From NCBI RefSeq assembly GCF_002837185.1, contig NZ_KZ477988.1, positions 32,794 to 96,793 on the forward strand: a stretch of 64,000 bases of DNA, given 5' to 3'. The translations under genes were made by a program, and so were the position numbers. This document shows, one piece after another, positions 29,431 through 38,083 of this stretch (positions within the stretch are counted from its first letter, which is position 1; every line of letters starts with the position of its first letter). Under the pieces are notes generated by a model. That model worked only from the letters and a program-made list of their open reading frames with translations. It was not told the DNA's origin and did no database searches. Source of the DNA: Pseudomonas fluorescens (GTDB lineage Bacteria > Pseudomonadota > Gammaproteobacteria > Pseudomonadales > Pseudomonadaceae).

Positions 29431-30321
29431 ATGCAATACGCGTATCCCCTGCTGGCCATTCTGATCTGGGCCGGCAACACCGTGGTCAACAAACTGGCGG
29501 TGGGTTCGATCTTCCCGGCTGAAATCGGCTTTTATCGCTGGCTGTTCGCGGCGCTGCTGTTCACTCCGTTCATGCTCAAGCCGGTGATCGCCCACTGGGC
29601 ACTGATTCGCCCAAACCTGGGCAAGATCTTCATCCTCGGCGTGCTGGGCATGGCCGTGTATCAAAGCCTGGCCTATTACGCAGCCACGCTGACCAGCGCC
29701 ACCAACATGGGCATCATCCTCTCGCTGATGCCGCTGATGGCCCTGACTGCCGCCATCATCAGCCTGGGCCAGCGCCTGACCTATGGCGCGCTGACTGGCG
29801 CGGTGCTGTCGTTCGCGGGGGTTGTGGTGGTGGTGTCATCCGGCAGCCCGGGCGCGTTGCTGCAACACGGGATCAACCTCGGTGACGGCATGATGCTGGT
29901 CGCCACCCTGGCCTACGCGGTCTACAGCACCTTGCTGAAAAAGTGGCAACTGCGCCTGCCGCCGTTGGTGCTGTTGTATTTGCAAGTGCTGGTGGCGGTG
30001 GTGGTGCTGTTACCGCTGTTCCTGTGCTCGGCCAAGGCAGGCCTGGGCTGGGCGAATATCCCGCTGGTGCTGTATGCGTGCCTGCTGGCTTCGATGCTGG
30101 CGCCGCTGGCGTGGATGCACTCGGTCAAAACCCTGGGGCCCAGCCGTACCACCTTGTTTTTCAACTTGCTGCCGTTGATTACCGCCTTGATTGCGGCGGT
30201 GGTGCTGAAGGAAGAGCTGGCGCTTTATCACCTCGTGGGAGGGTTGCTGACCTTGGGTGGAGTGGTCCTGTCGGAGCGCTGGACGACACCCGTCAGACCC
30301 AGTCGTGACACATCCTGTTAA
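29431..30321 (+). CDS. EamA/DMT-family exporter, 296 aa
   Basis: Drug/metabolite transporter with ten predicted membrane helices in two EamA repeats: residues 5-135 and 150-285. Typical segments are LLAILIWAGNTVVNKLAVG at the N-terminus, YYAATLTSATNMGIILSLMPL in the first repeat, and LGPSRTTLFFNLLPLITALIAA in the second. I use ATG 29431; GTG 29422 is possible. Family members export amino acids, nucleotides or toxic metabolites. It is divergent from an AraC-type gene that probably regulates it. No substrate can be inferred. Confidence 0.88.
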   Translation: MQYAYPLLAILIWAGNTVVNKLAVGSIFPAEIGFYRWLFAALLFTPFMLKPVIAHWALIRPNLGKIFILGVLGMAVYQSLAYYAATLTSATNMGIILSLMPLMALTAAIISLGQRLTYGALTGAVLSFAGVVVVVSSGSPGALLQHGINLGDGMMLVATLAYAVYSTLLKKWQLRLPPLVLLYLQVLVAVVVLLPLFLCSAKAGLGWANIPLVLYACLLASMLAPLAWMHSVKTLGPSRTTLFFNLLPLITALIAAVVLKEELALYHLVGGLLTLGGVVLSERWTTPVRPSRDTSC

Positions 30322-30418
30322 ATCCGATAAAACTTTTCGCCTCTCTCGCCACTCACAACTGGGAGCGATCACGCCGGCAGAGCGTGGCGTAAAACCGGAT
30401 TAGCCCCAGGAGATTGAG

Positions 30419-30949
30419 ATGACTGAAGCACAATTGACTGACGTTGCGACCCTGCGCAGCCGCGCCCGCCAGAACGTCGAAAACGGTGCCGTGACCGAAG
30501 GCTATGACGCCGACCGCGAAGAGATTATCCGCTTGCTCAACGCATCGCTGGCCACCGAGCTGGTCTGCGTGTTGCGCTACAAGCGTCACTACTTCATGGC
30601 CAGCGGCCTGAAAGCCAGCGTCGCCGCCGATGAATTCCTGGAACACGCCACCCAGGAAGCCGAGCACGCCGACAAACTCGCCGAACGCATCGTGCAGTTG
30701 GGCGGCGAGCCGGAGTTCAACCCCGACCTGTTGTCGAAGAACTCCCACGCGCAATACGTGGCGGGCAATTCGCTGAAAGAGATGGTCTACGAAGACCTGG
30801 TGGCCGAGCGGATCGCGGTAGACAGCTATCGCGAGATCATCCAGTACATCGGCGACAAGGACCCGACAACTCGTCGCATCTTCGAAGATATCCTGGCCCA
30901 GGAAGAAGAACACGCCGATGACATGGCGGATATTCTAGAAGGCCTGTAA
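30419..30949 (+). CDS. Ferritin-like / bacterioferritin-related protein, 176 aa
   Basis: Four-helix-bundle iron protein similar to P. aeruginosa PA4880, annotated there as probable bacterioferritin. Candidate di-iron ligands occur in ATELVCVLRYKRHY (about residues 45-58), EFLEHATQEAEHADKLAERI (about 80-100), YEDLVAERIAVDSYREII and EEEHADDM near the C-terminus. Length is about 15 residues more than classical bacterioferritin. The ATG at 30419 follows AGGAG. Iron storage or Dps-like protection are both possible. A REP pair follows its stop codon. Confidence 0.85.
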   Translation: MTEAQLTDVATLRSRARQNVENGAVTEGYDADREEIIRLLNASLATELVCVLRYKRHYFMASGLKASVAADEFLEHATQEAEHADKLAERIVQLGGEPEFNPDLLSKNSHAQYVAGNSLKEMVYEDLVAERIAVDSYREIIQYIGDKDPTTRRIFEDILAQEEEHADDMADILEGL

Positions 30950-30970
30950 TCAGCCGCACAGCACTACCCA

Positions 30971-31059
30971 TGTGGGAGGGGGCTTGCCCCCGATAGCAGT
31001 GGTTCAGTCAACGATGTATTGGCTGATATACCGCTATCGGGGGCAAGCCCCCTCCCACA
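30971..31059. repeat. REP pair, outward type
   Basis: TGTGGGAGGGGGCTTGCCCC and GGGGCAAGCCCCCTCCCACA flank about 40 bases. It lies between two convergent genes (ferritin-like and AsmA), a typical REPIN position. Confidence 0.9.
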
Positions 31060-31080
31060 TTTGCTTTCAGGTGCAGTCCG

Positions 31081-33147
31081 TTACTTCACAGTCTTGGGCG
31101 CCTTGCCTTCTTTCATCTGTTGCAGCAACGGTGCGCAGGCATTGGGCTCGCCGCCGCTTGGGGCAACCAGTGCAAGCAACCCGGCCGCCGGACCGGCGAT
31201 CACACCCAGCGCGACCATGCCCGCGCCACGCAGCGCCAGGGGAATGGCCTTGACCCCCGCATTGGGCTTGATGAACGGCCCGTTCACATACAACGGTGAG
31301 CGCAGGGAGAACAGGCGGAAGCCCTTGGACTCCGGGGTAATGGTCAGGTCCAACTGTTCGGTCGCCATATTCGCCGTACCATCGACGTAGATGATCGCGT
31401 TCTCGGTATCGAACACAAACAACCGGGTGGTCGCCAGGCCAGTCTTGATGCCGAAGTCTGCCGCGGCGCAGTTGATCTTCACTTCCTTGTCGCCAAACAG
31501 GCGCCCCACCACATAATTGCCCACGTTGAGGCCGGCGATTTCCATCAGGCCACGGCTGATCGCACCGTCGTTGATCAGCATCTTCAGGTCACCGTTGGCG
31601 GTGCCCAGCAGCGCTGCCACGGAGTTGCCGCGCCCGGCAATATCGGCGTCGCCGTTGAGTTCGCCAAAGCTGGTTTTCATCGGCTCAAAGCTTGGGAACA
31701 ACTGCTTGAGCTTGAAGTTACGCGCCGTGAGCTTCGCCCGGCCTTCCATCGGCGCGGTACGGCCGTTCAAGCGGATCTGCGCATCGAGCTTGCCGCCGGC
31801 CACCCCGAAGCGCAGGGGCTCCAGGCTCAGCTCACCGTTGTCGAGTACGAGGTGCGTATAGAGGTCGGTGAACGGCAGCTCGGCGCTGTGCACGATGCGT
31901 TTGCCGGTGAATTCCACGTCGGCATCCATCTCGCGCCAGCGCTCGGTGCGGAACTCTTCGACCGGCAGCACCTTGGTCGCCGGTTGCTTGCTTTCACCGC
32001 CACGAGCTTTCTGCTTGGCATTGGAATCGGCGCCGATCAGGGGCGCCAGGTCGTCCATCAGCAGCTGATTGGACACCAGCGCGCCGCTGAGCTTGGGCCG
32101 TGGCTGGCTGGCCACGTAGGCCAGGTCGCCGTGAATATCGCTGTTGCCGATCTTGCCGTTGAAGTTTTCATAGCGGAACGACGCGCCGCTGGCTTCATGC
32201 AGCTTGGCGATCAAATGACCGTCGGTTGAATACGCCGGCGAATCGGGCAACGTCACGCCGGTCAGCGGGTAGAGATTGCCCAGGCTGGCACCGGCGAGCT
32301 TCAGGCGCAGGTCCAGGGCGCCGAGGTTCAGCGGGTCGGTCAGGGTGCCGGCCAGGGCGATGCGGGTGTCGGCGATCTTGACCTGGGCCTGCAGCGGGAA
32401 CGGCTTGGCCGCGTCCTGCAGGGCGAGCAGGCCGCCGATCTTGCCGGTGCCGGCGAGCGCCTGGCCATGGTACTGCCCCTTGACCTTGAGGGCGAACGCG
32501 TAGTCCTGGGGCGCCGAGCCTTTTTCCAGGGCCTTTTTGGCATCCGCGTCTCCGACGATTTCACTGAAGGGAATGGGTTTGCCCAGCGGGTCGATGATCA
32601 CATCGAGCCGGGTCTTGAGGGTCTGGTCGTCGAGGGTGACGTGGCCCTTGTCGAAGCCGATGGCGCCGATATCCACCACCCAGCTGGAAGGCTCGGCGTC
32701 GGGATCCTTGGGGTCGAACTTGAAGGTCCAGTTGGCGCGGCCGTCAGCCAGGCGCTGCAGGTCGGCGCTCGGTTCGGTGAGGTCGATACGCGGGATCACC
32801 ACGCGTTGTGCCAGCAACGCCAATGGCGAAATACGCAACTCGACCTTCTTGAGCGTGACCATCTGCGGTTGCTTCGACCAATCGGGATTGCCCAGGCTCA
32901 GGTCTTCGGCAATCACATGGGGCCAGGGCACCCAGGCCCGCCAGCCGCCCTCGTCGGGCTCACGCTGCCACACCACCGCCAGGTTGCCGTTGATGGCGAA
33001 TGGGCGGTGCAACTCTTCGGAGACCTTGGCATTGAGGGGTGGCTTGATGCGGTTCCAGTCAAAAAACACCAGGACCAATACCGCGATGGCAATTAACAGA
33101 ACGACGCTGGCGCAGCACCAGGCGACGATTTTTCGAGTGCGCGTCAT
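31081..33147 (-). CDS. AsmA-family protein, 688 aa
   Basis: Inner-membrane-anchored periplasmic protein of the AsmA/TamB-like superfamily, proposed to bridge or modulate phospholipid transport to the outer membrane. One N-terminal membrane helix at about residues 8-30 (IVAWCCASVVLLIAIAVLVL) is followed by a long beta-rich region. The AsmA N-terminal domain covers roughly 1-350 and the AsmA_2 type C-terminal region about 430-640 (LSLEPLRFGVAGGKLDAQIR, NGDADIAGRGNSVAALLGTA). Length is normal for the larger AsmA paralogs. It is transcribed away from the small repeat-protein gene at 33506. Confidence 0.9.
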   Translation of the reverse strand: MTRTRKIVAWCCASVVLLIAIAVLVLVFFDWNRIKPPLNAKVSEELHRPFAINGNLAVVWQREPDEGGWRAWVPWPHVIAEDLSLGNPDWSKQPQMVTLKKVELRISPLALLAQRVVIPRIDLTEPSADLQRLADGRANWTFKFDPKDPDAEPSSWVVDIGAIGFDKGHVTLDDQTLKTRLDVIIDPLGKPIPFSEIVGDADAKKALEKGSAPQDYAFALKVKGQYHGQALAGTGKIGGLLALQDAAKPFPLQAQVKIADTRIALAGTLTDPLNLGALDLRLKLAGASLGNLYPLTGVTLPDSPAYSTDGHLIAKLHEASGASFRYENFNGKIGNSDIHGDLAYVASQPRPKLSGALVSNQLLMDDLAPLIGADSNAKQKARGGESKQPATKVLPVEEFRTERWREMDADVEFTGKRIVHSAELPFTDLYTHLVLDNGELSLEPLRFGVAGGKLDAQIRLNGRTAPMEGRAKLTARNFKLKQLFPSFEPMKTSFGELNGDADIAGRGNSVAALLGTANGDLKMLINDGAISRGLMEIAGLNVGNYVVGRLFGDKEVKINCAAADFGIKTGLATTRLFVFDTENAIIYVDGTANMATEQLDLTITPESKGFRLFSLRSPLYVNGPFIKPNAGVKAIPLALRGAGMVALGVIAGPAAGLLALVAPSGGEPNACAPLLQQMKEGKAPKTVK

Positions 33148-33505
33148 TGCACAGAACTCCTGAATACGACTGGCTGGGCAACAGCCTTTTACACAGCTTA
33201 TAGGACTACGACTGGCAAAGTGCCCGGGGGTTTAACGCAACGGCGGATTTAGCCGAAAAAAGCGATTTTCCTGATCGATCAGACCGTTTCTGATCATCCG
33301 CCACGCACCATTGTTACCCAGGTTCGTGTCGAAAATACCCACTGCGGTGCAAAACCGCGTGCTTGAGAGGCGCGATCTAGAGCGTCCCCGGCGAACAATC
33401 AATTCTGTTGATTATTACCATTGTGTTTATGAACTTTTATATCGACTTATCAAGAGTAGCATTAGCCCTGTACCCACTTTATCGCCCTCCCAAGGAGCAA
33501 CCCTC
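33148..33505. other. 358-bp intergenic region between divergent genes
   Basis: No gene is supported. It holds a perfect 12-bp palindrome CTGATCGATCAG at 33271-33282 with a nearby TCTGATCA, a possible operator. An AT-rich stretch at about 33395-33450 probably carries the promoter of the small secreted protein gene, though no clear -35/-10 pair at normal spacing was found. Confidence 0.5.
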
Positions 33506-33877
33506 ATGAAACGCCAAGTACTTGCTACCGTCCTGTTATCCGTCCTGGCTTCCAGTGCCTTTGCCCTGCCAGCCGCCGAACAGGCCACCCCACAGAACCA
33601 GGCCCAGGCCGTGCAGTCGAGCCAGACCCTGGCCCGCAGCGGTTCGCAGGAAGATGAAAACCGTGACTACGCTAAAGGCGCTGTCGCTGAAAACGGTTCG
33701 GAGCAGGCCAACAAACGTGCCTACACCGAAGGCCTGACTGAAGGTGGCAACGACCGCCTGCAAGAAAAAGGTCTGGTAGAAGGCGGCGCTGAACAAGCCA
33801 ATGACCGCGCCTACACCCAAGGTATCGCTGAAGGTGGTGCCGACCGTCTGCAAGAACTGCATCAAGCACAGAGCTAA
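33506..33877 (+). CDS. Small exported protein with tandem about 29-residue repeats, 123 aa
   Basis: I do not recognise a characterised family. A clear signal peptide (MKRQVLATVLLSVLASSAFA) precedes a Gln/Ala-rich linker. Then come two tandem repeats of about 29 residues: GSEQANKRAYTEGLTEGGND with RLQEKG, and GAEQANDRAYTQGIAEGGAD with RLQE. A degenerate third unit (DENRDYAKGAVAENGSEQ) comes before them. The repeat is acidic and Gly-rich, with no cysteines and no membrane segment after the signal. ATG 33506 follows AAGGAG by 8 bases. The gene stands alone, with a strong terminator 20 bases after the stop, so it may be abundantly expressed. Role unknown. Confidence 0.8.
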   Translation: MKRQVLATVLLSVLASSAFALPAAEQATPQNQAQAVQSSQTLARSGSQEDENRDYAKGAVAENGSEQANKRAYTEGLTEGGNDRLQEKGLVEGGAEQANDRAYTQGIAEGGADRLQELHQAQS

Positions 33878-33896
33878 GCCCGTGGTGGCCCAGAAA

Positions 33897-33922
33897 AAAG
33901 CCCGATCTGCCGATCGGGCTTT
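33897..33922 (+). terminator. Rho-independent terminator
   Basis: An 11-bp stem AAAGCCCGATC / GATCGGGCTTT with a 4-base loop (TGCC), followed by TTCGCTTTT, ends the small secreted protein transcript. The preceding A-run means it could also work in the reverse direction. Confidence 0.85.
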
Positions 33923-34028
33923 CGCTTTTATATAGACCGCGTCACGTCTGCCCCCCGCCAAGTTCGACGCCGGCAAAGCGGTTTTGCTAGAGTGCGTCGC
34001 TGTACTCGCCGACAAAGCCCATCCGCTC

Positions 34029-34661
34029 ATGCTGCCCCGCGCCGAACAGAAGCAACAGACTCGCCTCGCCCTGATGGACGCTGCCCGCCATCTGATGGAG
34101 TGTGGCCGTGGGTTTGGCAGCTTGAGCCTGCGCGAAGTGGCCAAGACAGCGGGTATCGTGCCCACCGGGTTCTATCGCCATTTTGCCGACATGGACCAGC
34201 TTGGGCTCGTATTGGTCAGTGAAGTCGGCCAGACGTTCCGCGCCACGATTCGCCTGGTGCGCCACAACGAATTCGTCATGGGCGGGATCATCGATGCGTC
34301 CGTGCGGATCTTTCTCGATGTGGTCTCGGCCAACCGTTCCCAATTCCTGTTCCTGGCCCGCGAACAATACGGTGGTTGCCTGGCCGTGCGCCAAGCCATC
34401 GGCGCGCTGCGCGAAGATATCACCCGCGACCTGGCGGCCGACCTTACGCTGATGCCCAAGCTGCAACACCTGGATGCCGACGGCTTGCACGTAATGGCCG
34501 ACCTGATCGTCAAGAGCGTGTTCGCCACCCTGCCCGATATCATCGACCCGCCCGCCCAGGCCTTGCCTGCCCACCTCACGCCCCAGGCGAAAATCACCCA
34601 GCAATTGCGCTTTATCTTTATCGGCCTCAAGCATTGGCAAGGCCTGGGCAGCACCGAGTAA
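34029..34661 (+). CDS. desT: TetR-family regulator DesT/FabR-like, 210 aa
   Basis: Transcription factor that senses the saturated/unsaturated acyl-CoA balance and controls fatty-acid desaturation genes. The HTH is at about residues 25-50 (SLSLREVAKTAGIVPTGFYR), close to E. coli FabR and P. aeruginosa DesT. The ligand domain has SANRSQFLFLAREQYGG near residues 97-113. In P. aeruginosa desT (PA4890) also neighbours ureE, which supports orthology. The desCB desaturase genes found beside desT there are absent from this window. ATG 34029 (MLPRAEQKQQTR) fits family starts better than the frame start. It converges with the NlpC gene, with stops 5 bases apart. Confidence 0.82.
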   Translation: MLPRAEQKQQTRLALMDAARHLMECGRGFGSLSLREVAKTAGIVPTGFYRHFADMDQLGLVLVSEVGQTFRATIRLVRHNEFVMGGIIDASVRIFLDVVSANRSQFLFLAREQYGGCLAVRQAIGALREDITRDLAADLTLMPKLQHLDADGLHVMADLIVKSVFATLPDIIDPPAQALPAHLTPQAKITQQLRFIFIGLKHWQGLGSTE

Positions 34662-34666
34662 TACGC

Positions 34667-35173
34667 TCAGCCGGCCTTATGAAAGCGCTTGGCGGTGGTG
34701 TAGTTCCTGTTCCAGTAGCTATTGCTCAACGAATCGATACGTACGTTTTTGCCGGTACGCGGTGAATGGATGAATTTGCCCTCGCCGATATACAGCCCGA
34801 CGTGACTCACTCGCCCCTGCCCATTGCCTTTGAAAAAGACCGCGTCGCCCGGCTTCAACGCCGTGCGCTTGATGGTCGCGGCCGTTGAACGGTGCATCGC
34901 AGTCGTGGTGCGCGGGAGCTGGATATTGGCTTGGGTCTTGAACAGATAGACCAGGAAGCTGCTGCAATCGAACCCTTGATCGGTAGACGTACCGCCCAAC
35001 TTGTAGGGTGTGCCGAGCAGTTGATGGGCGCGGTCGATCACATTTTCGACGGAAGACGATGCATGGGCGGAAACAAACATCGGTGGCTGTTGAAGAGTGG
35101 CCGAGGCTGAGGAGATAAGACAAGACAGGCTGACGACGACAGAACAGATAAGTGACTTGAACATGATGAACAT
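34667..35173 (-). CDS. NlpC/P60-family peptidoglycan endopeptidase, 168 aa
   Basis: Secreted cysteine peptidase that likely cleaves peptide crosslinks in peptidoglycan, as in Spr/MepS relatives. A signal peptide is visible (MFKSLICSVVVSLSCLISSASA). The catalytic Cys70 is in QGFDCSSFLVYLF, the His124 in GRVSHVGLYIG, and the third polar residue His136 in GKFIHSP. Length is typical of small single-domain NlpC proteins. Start could be ATG 35173 or 35164 (MFKSLI); neither has a clear ribosome site. It is divergent from ureE across a 329-base gap. Confidence 0.9.
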   Translation of the reverse strand: MFIMFKSLICSVVVSLSCLISSASATLQQPPMFVSAHASSSVENVIDRAHQLLGTPYKLGGTSTDQGFDCSSFLVYLFKTQANIQLPRTTTAMHRSTAATIKRTALKPGDAVFFKGNGQGRVSHVGLYIGEGKFIHSPRTGKNVRIDSLSNSYWNRNYTTAKRFHKAG

Positions 35174-35502
35174 CGCGGCGGATTAAACACGGCGCGAATC
35201 TTAAAGAACCACCACGTAAACTCACGAAGGCCTATTCCCGGGCTCTTGTAGGATAATTCCTTAAAACCAAATGAAGAATTGGATGAAAGAAATTTCATGC
35301 AATACGCCAGCGTACTCCACGCAAAATGCCCCTTCCCGGTGCTTCAGCCCGCTACAACGCACCAACTTGCATCACAGGCGCATTCAGTGAGTGCCCTGCC
35401 GTGTGGCATTCGTGCCCTGCTGACAGGAATTTCCTACGTGCCTGCGGGGTTGGCAAGCCCCTTGCTCTAGCACCCTTATCGTTCATAGCTGGAAACCCTC
35501 CG
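35174..35502. other. 329-bp intergenic region between NlpC and ureE
   Basis: No gene is supported; short open frames here have no homologous look. The region holds the sigma-54 promoter candidate for ureE (35451-35466) and scattered GGTGC/GCACC half sites at 35338-35370 that might be part of NtrC sites, although the spacing is not the usual one. Confidence 0.5.
35451..35466 (+). promoter_or_regulatory. Sigma-54 (-24/-12) promoter for ureEFG
   Basis: TGGCAAGCCCCTTGCT matches TGGCACG-N4-TTGCW at all but one fixed position, with correct GG-GC spacing. The expected start of transcription is near 35477, 26 bases before the ureE ATG. The core faintly resembles an eroded REP (GGCAAGCCCC), so coincidence is possible. 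Confidence 0.6.
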
Positions 35503-36003
35503 ATGCTGGTGATCCACCGCCGAATCGCCCCGCAAGCCCTCTGGGCCGCCGAGCTGCTGCTGAACTTCGAAGCTCGCAGCAAAAGCCGCCTGCGCTGTTT
35601 CAGTGCCGACGGTGAAGACGTCGGCCTGTTTTTGGAGCGTGGGCAACCGCCGCTGCACGATGGCGAATTCCTGCAAGCCGAAGACGGACGCGTCGTACGT
35701 GTCTGCGCACGCCCTGAGCAACTGCTGCACGTCACCTGCCGCAACGCCTTTGAACTGACCCGCGCGGCCTATCACCTGGGCAATCGCCATGTGGCCCTGC
35801 AGGTCGGCGATGGCTGGCTGCGCCTGCTTGATGACTATGTGCTCAAGGCCATGCTTGAACAGTTGGGCGCCGATGCGCACGCCATCGAGGCGCCTTTCCA
35901 ACCCGAACACGGGGCCTATGGCGGCGGTCATCATCACTCGCGCCATGGCGACGAAGACTTCAATTACGCGCCCAGACTGCATCAGTTCGGCGTGCGTCCA
36001 TGA
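35503..36003 (+). CDS. ureE: Urease accessory nickel metallochaperone UreE, 166 aa
   Basis: Delivers nickel to the UreDFG-urease complex. The N-terminal peptide-binding domain has RLRCFSADGEDVGLFLERG near residues 29-47; the metal-binding domain has AYHLGNRHVALQV near 92-104 with the conserved interface His. A C-terminal His-rich tail GGGHHHSRHGDED at about 140-152 can bind extra nickel. ATG 35503 was chosen; the longer frame begins in non-coding sequence. The stop overlaps ureF (ATGA). Confidence 0.96.
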   Translation: MLVIHRRIAPQALWAAELLLNFEARSKSRLRCFSADGEDVGLFLERGQPPLHDGEFLQAEDGRVVRVCARPEQLLHVTCRNAFELTRAAYHLGNRHVALQVGDGWLRLLDDYVLKAMLEQLGADAHAIEAPFQPEHGAYGGGHHHSRHGDEDFNYAPRLHQFGVRP

Positions 36004-36674
36004 ACCCGGCCTGGGCGCTGTTGCGCCTGGCCAGTCCGCAGTTGCCGATTGGCGGCTACAGCTACTCCCAGGGCCTGGAAATGGCGGTGGAGAACGGTCG
36101 CGTCAACGATGCCGCCAGCGCGCGGCGCTGGATCAGCGATCAATTGTTGCTCAATCTCGCGCGTTTCGAAGCGCCGTTGCTGCTCGCCCATTGCCGCGCC
36201 GCCGCTGAACAGGCCTGGCCGCGCCTGGCGCAGTTGTGTGAAGAACACCGTGCCAGCCGCGAAACCCGCGAGCTGTATCAGGAGAGTCGGCAGATGGGCT
36301 ACTCCCTGCAACAATTGCTCTGTGGCCTGCCGGAGTTAGACGCCGACGCCCGTGATTTCCTTGACCAACAGCCTGAACCCCATCTGGCCCTTGGCTGGGC
36401 GCTGGCCGCACGGGCCTGGGCCATCCGCCCCGATGACGCCCTCGCGGCCTGGCTCTGGAGCTGGCTGGAAAACCAGTTGGCGGTGCTGATGAAGACCCTG
36501 CCCCTGGGCCAGCAAGCCGCGCAGCGCCTGACCAGCGAACTGCTGCCACTGTTGCAGCAGGCCCAGCAGACGGCTGGCCGCGTCGAACCCGATCACCTTG
36601 GCAGCGCCGCGTTTGGCCTGTCTTTGGCGTGCATGGCCCACGAGCGCCAGTACAGCCGCCTGTTCCGTTCCTGA
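36000..36674 (+). CDS. ureF: Urease accessory protein UreF, 224 aa
   Basis: All-helical partner of UreD and UreG in urease activation, thought to act as a fidelity factor for the UreG GTPase. Marks are LLRLASPQLPIGGYSYSQGLE at about residues 7-27 and the C-terminal SLACMAHERQYSRLFRS, whose end contacts UreD. Length is normal. It overlaps ureE by four bases and precedes ureG by 21 bases. Confidence 0.96.
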   Translation: MNPAWALLRLASPQLPIGGYSYSQGLEMAVENGRVNDAASARRWISDQLLLNLARFEAPLLLAHCRAAAEQAWPRLAQLCEEHRASRETRELYQESRQMGYSLQQLLCGLPELDADARDFLDQQPEPHLALGWALAARAWAIRPDDALAAWLWSWLENQLAVLMKTLPLGQQAAQRLTSELLPLLQQAQQTAGRVEPDHLGSAAFGLSLACMAHERQYSRLFRS

Positions 36675-36695
36675 GGCTTTTTTGGAGAACCCACC

Positions 36696-37310
36696 ATGAA
36701 CACACAACCCCTGCGCGTCGGCATCGGCGGCCCGGTCGGCTCCGGCAAGACCGCCCTGACCCTGGCCCTGTGCCTGGCGCTGCGCGAGCGCTATAACCTG
36801 GCGGTGGTTACCAACGACATCTACACCCGCGAAGACGCAGATTTTTTGGTGCGCAACCAGGCCCTGGCGCCGGAACGCATCATCGGCGTGGAAACCGGCG
36901 GCTGCCCGCACACGGCGATCCGCGAAGATGCCTCGATCAACCTGGAGGCGGTGGACCAGCTCAACCGCCGGTTTCCGGGCCTGGACCTGATTCTGGTGGA
37001 GTCCGGCGGCGATAACCTGTCGGCGACGTTCAGCCCCGAGCTGTCGGACCTCACCATCTACGTGATCGATGTGTCCGCCGGCGACAAGCTGCCGCGCAAG
37101 GGCGGGCCCGGTATTTGCAAATCCGACCTGCTGGTGATCAACAAGATCGACCTCGCGCCACTGGTGGGTGCCTCGCTGGAATTGATGAACAGCGACACCC
37201 AACGCATGCGCAATGGCAAACCCTTTGTGTTCAGCAATCAGAAAACCGGCGTCGGCCTGGATGAAATCGTCGCTTTCATCGAACGTCAAGGCCTGCTGAC
37301 CGCTGCCTGA
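36696..37310 (+). CDS. ureG: Urease accessory GTPase UreG, 204 aa
   Basis: SIMIBI-class GTPase that hands over nickel to apo-urease. The P-loop GGPVGSGKT is at residues 11-19, the metal-binding CPH motif is C70-P-H72 in [13 protein letters not shown], and the guanine-specificity motif NKID follows in [11 protein letters not shown]. All key residues are intact. ATG 36696 is preceded by TTGGAGAA. The Hup E-type membrane protein gene follows after 20 bases, so the operon is ureEFG-hupE. Confidence 0.97.
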   Translation: MNTQPLRVGIGGPVGSGKTALTLALCLALRERYNLAVVTNDIYTREDADFLVRNQALAPERIIGVETGGCPHTAIREDASINLEAVDQLNRRFPGLDLILVESGGDNLSATFSPELSDLTIYVIDVSAGDKLPRKGGPGICKSDLLVINKIDLAPLVGASLELMNSDTQRMRNGKPFVFSNQKTGVGLDEIVAFIERQGLLTAA

Positions 37311-37330
37311 TCCCCCTACGGAGTCTGTTT

Positions 37331-37903
37331 ATGAACCTCAAGAAACTGTTCGCCGCCGCCGCGCTGCTGCTGACCCCCGCCCTCGCCTTCGCGCACCCGG
37401 GCCACGGCGACAATGGCCTGGTCGCCGGCATCAGCCACCCACTGGGCGGGCTCGACCACCTGCTGGCGATGGTTGCGGTCGGCCTGTGGGCGGCGCAGCA
37501 AAAAGGCAACGCACGCTGGGCGCTGCCTTGTGCCTTTGTCGGCACTATGTTGATCGGTGGCATGCTCGGTTTTGAAGGCCTGCAACTGCCGGCGCTGGAA
37601 AGCGGGATCGCCGCATCGGTGCTGGCGCTGGGCCTGGCGGTAGCGCTGGCCGTGCGGCCACCGCTGTTCGTGGCGGTGGGGGCAACGGCGTTGTTTGCGT
37701 TGTTCCATGGCGTGGCCCATGGCCTGGAGCTGCCGGACATGTCCAGCCCCTGGGCGTACGCGGCAGGGTTTGTCGGCGCGACGGCTGCGTTGCATGCGGC
37801 GGGTTATGCGGTGGTGCGTTTCCTGCCTGCGGCGGCAGCGCCGTTGGTGCGGGTGGCGGGGGCGGCTTCGGCGGCGACTGGGGCCTGGTTGTTGGCGGGC
37901 TGA
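37331..37903 (+). CDS. HupE/UreJ-family membrane protein, 190 aa
   Basis: Probable nickel (or cobalt) permease supporting urease maturation. The N-terminus has a signal-like segment (LFAAAALLLTPALAFA) followed by HPGHGDNG, a metal-ligand-like motif. HPLGGLDHLLAMVAVGLWA at about residues 36-54 is the HupE hallmark. Six hydrophobic segments in all. It sits directly after ureG in the same operon, which supports the UreJ role. Metal specificity is not shown by sequence. Confidence 0.88.
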   Translation: MNLKKLFAAAALLLTPALAFAHPGHGDNGLVAGISHPLGGLDHLLAMVAVGLWAAQQKGNARWALPCAFVGTMLIGGMLGFEGLQLPALESGIAASVLALGLAVALAVRPPLFVAVGATALFALFHGVAHGLELPDMSSPWAYAAGFVGATAALHAAGYAVVRFLPAAAAPLVRVAGAASAATGAWLLAG

Positions 37904-37925
37904 TCTTCAGCGCTGCTGAAGGCCT

Positions 37926-38011
37926 CATCGGGGGCAAGCTCCCTCCCACAGTTAACCGCGTTCCAACGTTGAAATGCGGTCGAAGGTGGGAGGGGGCTTG
38001 CCCCCGATAGC
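37926..38011. repeat. REP pair, inward type
   Basis: Left arm CATCGGGGGCAAGCTCCCTC has one C-to-T change; right arm GGTGGGAGGGGGCTTGCCCC continues to GATAGC. It follows the hupE-like gene. Confidence 0.87.
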
Positions 38012-38083
38012 GGCGCCACAGACACCACAGTTCCCAAGCCTGATAACATGCGCGCCACACCCCTGCCGTGACGACGCCAGCCA

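Noticed and set aside
35279..35470. Short open frames upstream of ureE
   Set aside because: They span the sigma-54 promoter candidate, lack a ribosome site and show no protein-like features.
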